In this document: in pieces, positions 1-6,593 of the stretch
Position numbering within the stretch: the first letter of the stretch is position 1
How the letters are laid out: every line of letters starts with the position of its first letter
DNA from: Parcubacteria group bacterium GW2011_GWA2_45_30
GTDB lineage: Bacteria > Patescibacteriota > Minisyncoccia > Sungbacterales > HO2-52-23
Assembly (NCBI GenBank): GCA_001001625.1
Contig: LCKU01000005.1
Span: forward strand, 1 to 26,986
Length of the DNA stretch: 26,986 nt
Direction: 5' to 3'
The notes under the pieces: generated by a model
Told to the model about the DNA's origin: nothing
Database searches by the model: none
The model's input: the letters and a program-made list of their open reading frames with translations, nothing else
Program-made: the position numbers and the translations under genes

Positions 1-3
1 TTT

Positions 4-87
4 GGGCAGGTAGACCCGTAGGGGGCGGGGGCTGGCTGTAAACCAGTTGTCTTCTTGGCCTCGTGAGTTCAACTCTCACCCTGCCCA
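4..87 (+). tRNA. tRNA-Tyr (anticodon GTA)
   Basis: The cloverleaf can be folded by hand. The acceptor strands GGGCAGG (4-10) and CCTGCCC (80-86) pair fully, with discriminator A87. The anticodon arm is GCTGG/CCAGT around loop CTGTAAA, placing anticodon GTA at 38-40. The T arm is GTGAG-TTCAACT-CTCAC (63-79). About 15 nt between the anticodon and T arms form a long variable arm, making this a class II tRNA; tRNA-Tyr has a long variable arm in bacteria but not in archaea, so the host is bacterial. No CCA is encoded. Confidence 0.93.
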
Positions 88-112
88 ATTTAATAAAATA
101 CTAATGGACTAT

Positions 113-137
113 GCGGGTTTGAGTCCTGCCGCACCCA
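113..137 (+). pseudogene. 3' tRNA remnant (T arm plus acceptor 3' strand)
   Basis: GCGGG-TTTGAGT-CCTGC (113-129) forms a five-pair T arm with one G-T pair and a canonical seven-base loop. It is followed by CGCACCC and a discriminator-like A137. The matching 5' acceptor strand (GGGTGCG), D arm and anticodon arm are absent from the 25 bases between this element and the tRNA-Tyr gene. It therefore looks like the 3' end of a second tRNA. Such fragments arise by tRNA decay or as attachment-site copies left by integrases. No integrase is visible nearby, so the origin is open. Confidence 0.55.
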
Positions 138-151
138 AAAATTAAAAATCT

Positions 152-757
152 ATGGACGAATTTATATTCTTTGCCAGCCCCTGGTGGGTAAATCTCCTTA
201 TCGCTGTTCCGTTTATCGCATATTATTTGTGGCGTAAGGAAGGGCTTATAATTTCAAAATGGACTCTTGTCGTTTCCGGATTGTTTGGAGCAGGATTTGG
301 TTTTATTGAAGCGTCAGTGGTTGTATATCTTCGCGCGGCTGTGGGACTTCTTCCCGGATATGGCGGAACGCTTTCGGATGTTGCCCGACTTTCAGCAGAT
401 ATTTATCAGCAAGCGCAAATTTTTGGCGAATTGCCGCGAAGTTTATTCGCGGTTGAACTATTCCGTGAAGCCGCTACCATGATTATGTTAGTTAGCGTGG
501 CGTTTCTCGCCGCTAAGTCAATGCGTGAGCGCTGGGCCATATTTTTATGGATACTCGCCATCTGGGATATTGTTTATTATGCCGGTCTTTGGGCCACGGT
601 TCGCTGGCCGTCTTCGCTGACAACTCCGGATGTTTTGTTTCTGATTCCGGTTCCCTGGTTTTCCCAAGTCTGGTTTCCGGTGTTAGTAAGCGCCATGACC
701 ATGACTTCGGTCGTTATGGCACGAATAGATGTCAAAGACATGGAAAAACAAATTTAA
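152..757 (+). CDS. Conserved polytopic membrane protein of unknown function
   Basis: This is a 201-residue integral membrane protein with about five hydrophobic segments, at roughly 11-27, 37-60, 106-121, 127-148 and 166-190. The second segment carries GFIEASVVVYLR and the fourth WDIVYYAGLW, followed by WPSSLTTPD and LIPVPWF. I recall similar motifs in uncharacterised membrane proteins of other bacteria but cannot name a family. It begins shortly after the tRNA remnant with no Shine-Dalgarno. It lies upstream of a small exported protein and a cytochrome b, so a role near that redox complex is possible by context only. No catalytic motif is visible. Confidence 0.8.
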   Translation: MDEFIFFASPWWVNLLIAVPFIAYYLWRKEGLIISKWTLVVSGLFGAGFGFIEASVVVYLRAAVGLLPGYGGTLSDVARLSADIYQQAQIFGELPRSLFAVELFREAATMIMLVSVAFLAAKSMRERWAIFLWILAIWDIVYYAGLWATVRWPSSLTTPDVLFLIPVPWFSQVWFPVLVSAMTMTSVVMARIDVKDMEKQI

Positions 758-794
758 CTTTGCATTTTTATTAGTCTAAATACCGGGTCTCTAT

Positions 795-1118
795 ATGGTT
801 TTAAAACCGAAAAAGTTTAATATTGTTTTGGCGATATTTGTCATTATTCTGCCTATGGCGGCGGTTTGGGCGCACGGAAATGGGTTGCAAAATGATCACA
901 TGTCCACCCAGATCGGATTGGAAGATACGCTCCATACTGGGGAGTCCGAAGGGCTTACGCGGGAAGAAATATCCTTAATGGTGCTTCCGACGCTTACGCA
1001 AGAAGATGATCGCGCTTCGGTAAAATTTATAATTTTAGCCGTACTTTTGTATGCGGTGGGCTGGTTATTTTATCCGAAATCGGCGGATAGCCAAATTAAT
1101 CCGCCGCAGGCGACATAA
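795..1118 (+). CDS. Small exported/membrane protein, unknown function
   Basis: The product has 107 residues. A positively charged start (MVLKPKK) leads into a hydrophobic stretch to about residue 25 ending AVWA, which reads as a signal peptide or first membrane anchor. A middle region of about 50 residues is acidic and has several His (AHGN, NDH, LHTGE). A second hydrophobic segment spans about 75-93. There is no CxxCH and no Fe-S motif. It sits between the five-segment membrane protein and the cytochrome b gene, so it may be an accessory subunit. Its TAA stop abuts the long inverted repeat at 1119. No family is recognised. Confidence 0.65.
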   Translation: MVLKPKKFNIVLAIFVIILPMAAVWAHGNGLQNDHMSTQIGLEDTLHTGESEGLTREEISLMVLPTLTQEDDRASVKFIILAVLLYAVGWLFYPKSADSQINPPQAT

Positions 1119-1277
1119 GACCTCCTGTATAATAAGCTTTCGTGACGAAATTTCAGAATTTTGTGCGAAAATCATGAAGGACGAGGCGGCATATATGCAC
1201 ATATACGCCAACGAGTTCTGAATGATTTGCAGCCAAAATTCTGAAATTGCAGTAGAAATGTTATTTTGCAGGAGGTC
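1119..1277 (+). repeat. 159-bp imperfect inverted repeat (MITE-like or RNA hairpin) upstream of cytochrome b
   Basis: The left half (1119-1198) is an imperfect reverse complement of the right half (1198-1277). The outermost nine bases, GACCTCCTG (1119-1127) and CAGGAGGTC (1269-1277), are perfectly complementary. A perfect 15-bp block is AATTTCAGAATTTTG (1149-1163) with its complement at 1234-1248. AAATCAT pairs further in, and GGCATATATG faces CATATACGCC at the apex. TAA lies immediately outside both ends (1116-1118 and 1278-1280), compatible with a 3-bp target duplication, though this is short enough to be chance. The right end contains the Shine-Dalgarno of the next gene. Confidence 0.8.
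1271..1276 (+). promoter_or_regulatory. Shine-Dalgarno of cytochrome b, inside the repeat terminus
   Basis: GGAGGT at 1271-1276 lies seven bases before the ATG at 1284 and is one of the strongest ribosome binding sites in the window. It is part of the right end of the inverted repeat. The left end, ACCTCC (1120-1125), is its perfect complement and could sequester it in the transcript. Confidence 0.75.
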
Positions 1278-1283
1278 TAAAAC

Positions 1284-2321
1284 ATGGCATTCAGGGAAAG
1301 AATCCAAAACGTCATAACCCAGTTAAAACAAACCGGAATCATCCTGGGCGGCATTTTGATTGCGTTTTTGTTTTATTCTACGATGTCCGGCATTATTCTT
1401 TCATTTTTCTATGATCCTGCGCCGGAAAAGGCCTATGAGAGCATGCAGTCCATTGTAGGAATTCCGCTTCTGGCATTTACTAGGAATTTCCATTATTGGT
1501 CTGGTGATTTGCTCCTTTTTGTCTTGTTTCTTCACGTTACGCGTGTTGCGCTTACCAAGCCGGTGGGCAGTGCGCGCCGGTATGCCTGGTGGTTTGGCAC
1601 GGGCCTTTTATTTCTGGTGGGAGCCGAGATGCTTATTGGCACGTTCCTGCGCGGCGATCAGGAGGCATATGAGGCGTATTCCCATTTTTTTGTCGGTACG
1701 AATGCGATTGTGGCAAATTATTTTCCGGCGATTACGATCCTGACGGATTTCTTTTCGCAGAATTCCGCGCTTTTTCGTTTTTTTATTCTGCACACGGTGT
1801 TGCTTCCCCTGGGGATTGTTTTTTTGATTATCGCGCACGGGCTTTTCGCGCCCACATTCCGCGCTATGCTGATGCCATGGCGAAAGGTCTCGGATAGCGC
1901 GCTTCGCGGAAAAATAGTTGGGGCAAAAGAATTATTTACATATTCGTCAGTGCGAAAAATCGTAATTCTTTCCGCGTTTTCTTTTATAATCATTTCCATT
2001 TTGTCTGTGGCGGTACCCGCGCCTCTTTATCCCTCTCCGTTCGTCGGGCTTGAGGTTACCAAGCCGCCCTGGTGGCTTCTTTGGATTGTTGCGCTGGAAA
2101 ATATATGGGGGCTTACCGCTATTTTACTTGCTCCGCCGGCTCTTTTTCTGATTTTTGCCATTATTCCGTTTTTTACCAAAGATCGGGCCGGCGCGGATTT
2201 AGGAGTATATATTTATCTGACTGCGCTTGCGGTCGTTGTCTTGCTTAGTTTTTGGGCAGCTAATGCTCCGCAAGTGGCGCATACGGAGCACTACAATCAA
2301 GCCGCCGGATCCGCGCATTAG
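1284..2321 (+). CDS. Cytochrome b/b6-like membrane protein
   Basis: The product has 345 residues and about eight membrane segments. All four haem-ligand histidines of the cytochrome b fold are present: H70 and H84 (HX13H) in one helix, H170 and H185 (HX14H) in another. The HX14H spacing resembles cytochrome b6. The C-terminal part (about 210-330) contains KPPWWLLW, reminiscent of the subunit IV/quinol-site region, so it looks like a b6 plus subunit IV fusion, shorter than mitochondrial cytochrome b. In that family it would bind two b haems and exchange electrons with quinones. No Rieske protein is encoded in the window. The start is fixed by GGAGGT seven bases upstream. Confidence 0.88.
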   Translation: MAFRERIQNVITQLKQTGIILGGILIAFLFYSTMSGIILSFFYDPAPEKAYESMQSIVGIPLLAFTRNFHYWSGDLLLFVLFLHVTRVALTKPVGSARRYAWWFGTGLLFLVGAEMLIGTFLRGDQEAYEAYSHFFVGTNAIVANYFPAITILTDFFSQNSALFRFFILHTVLLPLGIVFLIIAHGLFAPTFRAMLMPWRKVSDSALRGKIVGAKELFTYSSVRKIVILSAFSFIIISILSVAVPAPLYPSPFVGLEVTKPPWWLLWIVALENIWGLTAILLAPPALFLIFAIIPFFTKDRAGADLGVYIYLTALAVVVLLSFWAANAPQVAHTEHYNQAAGSAH

Positions 2322-2337
2322 ATATTAAAATAAAATT

Positions 2338-3879
2338 ATGAGCAAAAGCAGGTCAATAATAAATAGTTTGCCAATACAAGATTTCAATCTTGTTCTTGAC
2401 CGCCTCGGACTAGAAAAAGCGTGGTATTCAGTTTTGGCCACACATTTAAATAACCTTGATAGGGCTGATTTAAGGTATATTTTTAATGAAAATGAGTTCA
2501 AAAATATTGAGATCCAAAACTTTGATTTTCTTGATGGTCTTTCGGTCGGCGAAATTTCTGTACTCTACGAGTATTCACTTGCTTATGCGGATCGCGACAA
2601 GCGAAAGCAAGAAGGACAGTACTTTACGCCAGATGATGTTGCACAAGTCATGGCAAAGAAAACGCTTACTTTTCCAAAAAATAAAATATGGATTGATCCC
2701 TGTTCCGGAGTTGGTAATTTATCTTTTTGGCTTGTTAAATATCAAGAAAACTCCGAAAACTTTTTGAAAAATAACCTATATCTCATTGACCGAGATAAAT
2801 TAGCTCTATTTATCGCGCGATTTATTTTAGCCGTTAATTTTCAAAAAAGGGATTTACGCTTATTTGAAAATATAAAGCCTCGTTTTGTCATTGCGGATTT
2901 TTTGATTTCTGACAACTTACCCAAACATGATTACGCAATTCTCAATCCGCCCTATGTAATGGTAGAGCCAAATGCTCGATTTGAGACCAGCTCGGCGCGA
3001 GATTTGTATGCTTATTTTTTGGAAAGAGTTATAAAAACTTCTACGGGTTTTGTTTCTATCACACCGCAGACATTTACAAATGGACAAAAATTTAATTCGT
3101 TGCGAAAACTCTTATTGAATAATTTTACCGCCCTTGATGTTTATTGTTTTGACAATGTTCCCGATAATATATTCCGGGGTATAAAATTTGGCTCGAAAAA
3201 TACAAATACGGCAAATAGTACGCGAGCAGGCATTATTGTTGCAAAACAAGGCGGCGATAAACAAATTTTTAGGATAACGCCGCTGCTTAGGTGGCGAGTC
3301 AAAGAAAGACAAAAACTTCTTGACTACGTAGATAATTTTCTAACCGAAATTAAACCGAGAGAAGATATTTTCCCAAAATTACAAAAGGATTTATTACCCC
3401 TCTATGATTTCGTAAAAAAACAAGATAAAATGCTGGCTCATATGGTGTCGCGCCGCCAAATATCATATAGGTTAATTGTTCCCTCTACTCCGAGATATTT
3501 TATTTCCGCTCTCAAGTGTGAAGTCGAACGCTCATCGTTCAAGACATTATATTTTTACAGCGAAAAGGAAATGAATATCGCATATCTATTATTAAACAGC
3601 AGTTATATGTATTGGTGGTGGCGAGTTAATGACGGCGGAATGACAATATCAGAAAAAACCTTATTGACGCTCCCGGTTATAAATGAAATATCAGTTAGTA
3701 AAAATTTGCTAATCAAAATCAAGTTATCAGAAAAAACAAATCGTGTAATCAAACGAAATGCTGGCAAAGACAATGAAAATGTAAAACATAATCCGTCATT
3801 AGTAAAAGAGATTACAAGCGGTTTATTCCCTCGTTTTGCGAGCGCGCTTGAGTTAGTACATAGCAATTCAGTAATTTAA
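2338..3879 (+). CDS. N6-adenine DNA methyltransferase of a restriction-modification system
   Basis: This is a 513-residue protein. GQYFTP (93-98) precedes the SAM-binding motif I DPCSGVGN (120-127), and acidic positions follow at D151 and in ADF (186-188). The catalytic motif IV is NPPY (203-206), diagnostic of N6-adenine methyltransferases. The C-terminal 230 residues lack methylase motifs and fit a target recognition domain. The gene is visibly AT-richer than the hydrogenase and cytochrome genes around it, suggesting horizontal acquisition. A broken endonuclease frame starts five bases after its stop. A TAAAAT at 2326-2331 lies six bases before the ATG, so it may have its own leaderless promoter. 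The reading frame is intact. Confidence 0.93.
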   Translation: MSKSRSIINSLPIQDFNLVLDRLGLEKAWYSVLATHLNNLDRADLRYIFNENEFKNIEIQNFDFLDGLSVGEISVLYEYSLAYADRDKRKQEGQYFTPDDVAQVMAKKTLTFPKNKIWIDPCSGVGNLSFWLVKYQENSENFLKNNLYLIDRDKLALFIARFILAVNFQKRDLRLFENIKPRFVIADFLISDNLPKHDYAILNPPYVMVEPNARFETSSARDLYAYFLERVIKTSTGFVSITPQTFTNGQKFNSLRKLLLNNFTALDVYCFDNVPDNIFRGIKFGSKNTNTANSTRAGIIVAKQGGDKQIFRITPLLRWRVKERQKLLDYVDNFLTEIKPREDIFPKLQKDLLPLYDFVKKQDKMLAHMVSRRQISYRLIVPSTPRYFISALKCEVERSSFKTLYFYSEKEMNIAYLLLNSSYMYWWWRVNDGGMTISEKTLLTLPVINEISVSKNLLIKIKLSEKTNRVIKRNAGKDNENVKHNPSLVKEITSGLFPRFASALELVHSNSVI

Positions 3880-3884
3880 TTATT

Positions 3885-4541
3885 ATGATTTCAAAAAACT
3901 TAATTGAAAAATTAGAGAAACTGTTAGCACAAATGCCCGCCGTATGGGACGGACGCAAGGCAATTTTAGAAATGCGTGATTCTGGTTATCCGCATTGGAA
4001 ACAGATGGAGTGGATAGGTTTCTATTTTTAATTTCTTTGTGATACAAAACTTCCGCCATTAGTAAAAATACCGGGTCCCAAATATGGCAAAGTGGAGTTT
4101 GATGGATTTTCAGAAATACCGTGGGATTTTAAGGCGCACCCTGATAAAAATGCGAATGGCCAAGATAATAAAAGTGTTATTGTAAATGATAGATTGGCCA
4201 TTACAAAAGCAATCAAACAATTCGGCGGGGCAGGGATTATACTGGCAATCGGGGACGCAAAATATAATGACGAGGATAGAAGTTTTCAAGTTTGGCACCA
4301 AGAATTTAAGGGCGGATTATCGAATTTTGAGAAACAAAGAATTCTGCGTAAAGCCTCTTCGCGTTTAAGAAAAACGGCATTCAGATTGAGAGAAATTAAA
4401 ATTATTTTACTTGATGATAAAAAGGTCCAGGGACTCGGTTCGTTTCAAAAGGGTTTTAGAAATTCTGATGGAAGTCCGCGAAATGCGAAGGTGCTTCTGG
4501 ATTTGGAAAATATCACCGCTGAAAAAATAATCAAATTTTAA
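3885..4541 (+). pseudogene. Restriction endonuclease interrupted by an in-frame stop
   Basis: From ATG 3885 the frame reads 48 residues ending in WKQMEWIGFYF, then meets TAA at 4029-4031. It continues in the same frame for 169 more codons (FLCDTKLPPLVK onward) to a second TAA at 4539-4541. Without the stop it would be a 218-residue protein. A single GAA to TAA change would restore a plausible FYFEFLC junction. Position five bases after an adenine methyltransferase suggests it is the cognate endonuclease; I do not recognise the nuclease fold with certainty. Internal initiation at ATG 4092 could still give a 149-residue C-terminal fragment. A sequencing error or strain-level variant remains possible. 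Confidence 0.75.
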
Positions 4542-4542
4542 T

Positions 4543-4812
4543 ATGATAAAAAAAATTATTGTTGACAGAAATCTTTGCATCGGAGCCGCGAGCTGCGTTA
4601 TGGCAGCCGGCACGGTTTTTGAATTGGACGGCGAAAATAAGGCGGTTATAATCCAGAGAGACGGCATTAAAAATTCCGGTCCGGCGGAGAGAGATGTTTT
4701 GGCTGACGGCGCGGTTGCCGATGACGCGTTACTTGCCGCCGCTCAATCCTGTCCCACCCGGGCCATTTTACTTTTTGATGAAAACGAAAAAAAAGTTTAT
4801 CCGATTGATTAA
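4543..4812 (+). CDS. Three-cysteine ferredoxin (probably [3Fe-4S])
   Basis: The product has 89 residues. The N-terminal motif LCIGAASC gives C12 and C18; the position that is Cys in ordinary CxxCxxC ferredoxins is Ala15. The last ligand is C70 in QSCPTRAI. This C-x5-C...C-P pattern is that of single-cluster ferredoxins that usually hold [3Fe-4S], or [4Fe-4S] with a non-Cys ligand. The ATG starts one base after the stop of the broken endonuclease and has no Shine-Dalgarno. An FAD oxidoreductase and the hydrogenase subunits follow, so it is probably the electron carrier between hydrogenase and flavoprotein. Confidence 0.88.
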   Translation: MIKKIIVDRNLCIGAASCVMAAGTVFELDGENKAVIIQRDGIKNSGPAERDVLADGAVADDALLAAAQSCPTRAILLFDENEKKVYPID

Positions 4813-4830
4813 AGAGGGCGGTTTTAATCC

Positions 4831-6066
4831 ATGCAAAAAATTGAGCATCTTATAATCGGCGGCGGGATTGCAGGCACTACCGCGGCCGAAACCATCCGGC
4901 AGAATAATGTGTCCGCAATCATTGCCATTATATCCGATGAGCCGTATCGGCTGTATTCGCGCATCCTGCTCTCCAAGCCGAACTTTTTTTTGGAAAAAAT
5001 CCCTTTTGAGCAGATTTGGCTGAAAAAAGAATCGTGGTACGCGGAAAACAACATCCGGTTAATTTCTGGAAAAAGCGCGGTTCGTTTTGATCCTCAAACC
5101 AAGATTGTTGTTTTGAATACCGGAGAGGAACTGGAATATGGAAAATTGCTTCTGGCCGTTGGCGGATGCGCCCGGCGTTGGGGAATTCCGGGAGCGGAGA
5201 GGAGCGGAATTTTTTATCTGCGCACGCTGGATGACGCTAAAGCAATTATGGCCGCGGTCAAAACGGCAAAACATGCGGTGGCCATTGGCGGGGGCTTTGT
5301 CAGTTTTGAAATGTGCGATATGTTGCGGCTGGCCGGGGTAGACGTAACGCTTCTTCTTAGAGAGCCGTATTATTGGGACCCGATTCTGGATGAAACATCG
5401 GGCCGTATGATTGAAGCGGTGCTGGAAAAAGGCGGCGTTAAGATCAGGCGAAATACCGAGGTTGGCAAAATAATCGGTCATGACTTGGTGGAGGCCGTTG
5501 AAATCAACGGCGGAGAAAAAATCGCCTGCGATATGCTGATAGTCGGGATCGGAGTTTTTTGTCCTTTCGCATGGCTGGAGGCGGCCGGGGTCAAGGTGGG
5601 GCGGGGAATACTGGCCAATGAATATTTGGAGACCAATCTGCCTGATGTGTGGGTTGCCGGGGATGCGGCGGAATTTGACGACGTGATTTTAGGCGAAAAA
5701 ATCCAGCTCGGCAACTGGGTAAATGCCCAGATGCAGGGTAGAACCGCGGGAATGAACATGCTCGGAAAAAAAGAGCAGTTTCGCATGGTTTCCTTTTATA
5801 CCACCAATGGTTTTGGCATGACAATCGCCTTTGTCGGGGATATCAGACCGCTGCCGGATAGGATTGTAATTTCGCGCGGCTCGGCAGACGCGGGATCTTA
5901 CGTCAGGATAATTTCCAAAGACGGAGAAATTATCGGAGCAACGCTTATCAATCGCACCCAGGAATTATCAGCCATATCCAAGCTTATTGAAAATAATTTC
6001 AAAATTGCCGGGCACGAAAAAGAATTTGCCGACACTGGTCTTGATCTTAAAAAATTGTTATTATGA
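4831..6066 (+). CDS. FAD/NAD(P)-dependent oxidoreductase of the hydrogenase operon
   Basis: A 411-residue pyridine nucleotide-disulfide oxidoreductase-fold protein. The FAD dinucleotide motif is GGGIAG (10-15). The second, NAD(P)-binding motif is GGGFVSFE (153-160). The second FAD-binding motif is VWVAGDAAEF (273-282). The C-terminal domain (about 320-411) resembles the last domain of rubredoxin/ferredoxin reductases and NirB-like enzymes. There is no CxxC redox disulfide, so it is not a thioredoxin reductase or lipoamide dehydrogenase. It lies between the ferredoxin and the hydrogenase small subunit and overlaps the latter by four bases (ATGA). The likely role is transferring electrons between NAD(P)H and the ferredoxin or hydrogenase. 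Confidence 0.9.
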   Translation: MQKIEHLIIGGGIAGTTAAETIRQNNVSAIIAIISDEPYRLYSRILLSKPNFFLEKIPFEQIWLKKESWYAENNIRLISGKSAVRFDPQTKIVVLNTGEELEYGKLLLAVGGCARRWGIPGAERSGIFYLRTLDDAKAIMAAVKTAKHAVAIGGGFVSFEMCDMLRLAGVDVTLLLREPYYWDPILDETSGRMIEAVLEKGGVKIRRNTEVGKIIGHDLVEAVEINGGEKIACDMLIVGIGVFCPFAWLEAAGVKVGRGILANEYLETNLPDVWVAGDAAEFDDVILGEKIQLGNWVNAQMQGRTAGMNMLGKKEQFRMVSFYTTNGFGMTIAFVGDIRPLPDRIVISRGSADAGSYVRIISKDGEIIGATLINRTQELSAISKLIENNFKIAGHEKEFADTGLDLKKLLL

Positions 6067-6545
6067 TTCAGGATAAAAAACTAAAAATCGGTTGGTTTTC
6101 TTTTTCCTGCTGTGAAGATAATACGGTGGTATTTACCGAACTTATGAACGACCACTGGCAGGAGTGGAAAAAACTTTTTGATTTCAGGCACGTTCGGGTT
6201 TTGAAATCCAATAATGTTTTGGATGATCTTGATATTGCGTTTATTGAGGGAGCGATTGCCTCGGATGAGCACGCGGCCAGGCTTAAAGAAATCCGAGTCA
6301 AATCAAAAAAACTTGTGGCAATAGGCGCTTGCGCCGTGGTAGGCATGCCGGCGGCGCAGAGAAATTATTTTAACGAGAAACAAAAGCAGGAAATAGAATT
6401 TCTGGTGGCGCGTTTTCAAGCCCTGCCCAAAGTTCTTAAGGTATCGGATGTGGTGAAAACTGACGCGGAAGTCGGGGGCTGCCCCATGGACCCGGCAAAG
6501 TTTTTGGAAATGGTAAATAAATTAGTCGCCGAATTCAAAAAATAA
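6063..6545 (+). CDS. NiFe hydrogenase small subunit-like protein
   Basis: The product has 160 residues, much shorter than respiratory hydrogenase small subunits, with exactly four cysteines: C16 and C17 (FSCCED), C90 (IGACAVVGMPA) and C140 (VGGCPMD). These are enough for one proximal [4Fe-4S] cluster; medial and distal clusters are lacking. The segment IEGAIASDEH is typical of cytosolic group 3 small subunits. The tandem CC replaces the usual CxxC and recalls complex I subunit NuoB. The start overlaps the oxidoreductase stop as ATGA, so translation is probably coupled. It should form the catalytic dimer with the large subunit that follows. Confidence 0.9.
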   Translation: MIQDKKLKIGWFSFSCCEDNTVVFTELMNDHWQEWKKLFDFRHVRVLKSNNVLDDLDIAFIEGAIASDEHAARLKEIRVKSKKLVAIGACAVVGMPAAQRNYFNEKQKQEIEFLVARFQALPKVLKVSDVVKTDAEVGGCPMDPAKFLEMVNKLVAEFKK

Positions 6546-6593
6546 TTTTAAAAGCGATTGATGTGGCCGAGAAGCAGCATCAATGAGCGTACC

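Noticed and set aside
778..799. ACCGGGTC-containing string similar to one at 4068-4086
   Set aside because: The second copy lies inside the coding frame (KIPGPKYG), and the match is short, so a shared regulatory motif is not supported.
1065..1307. An 80-codon minus-strand frame
   Set aside because: It spans the palindromic repeat and the ends of two plus-strand genes and has no start signal or recognisable motif.
4029..4031. Stop-codon reassignment or readthrough to explain the TAA in the endonuclease
   Set aside because: TAA ends many normal genes in this window, and the code change known in some candidate-phyla bacteria affects TGA, which also terminates genes here.
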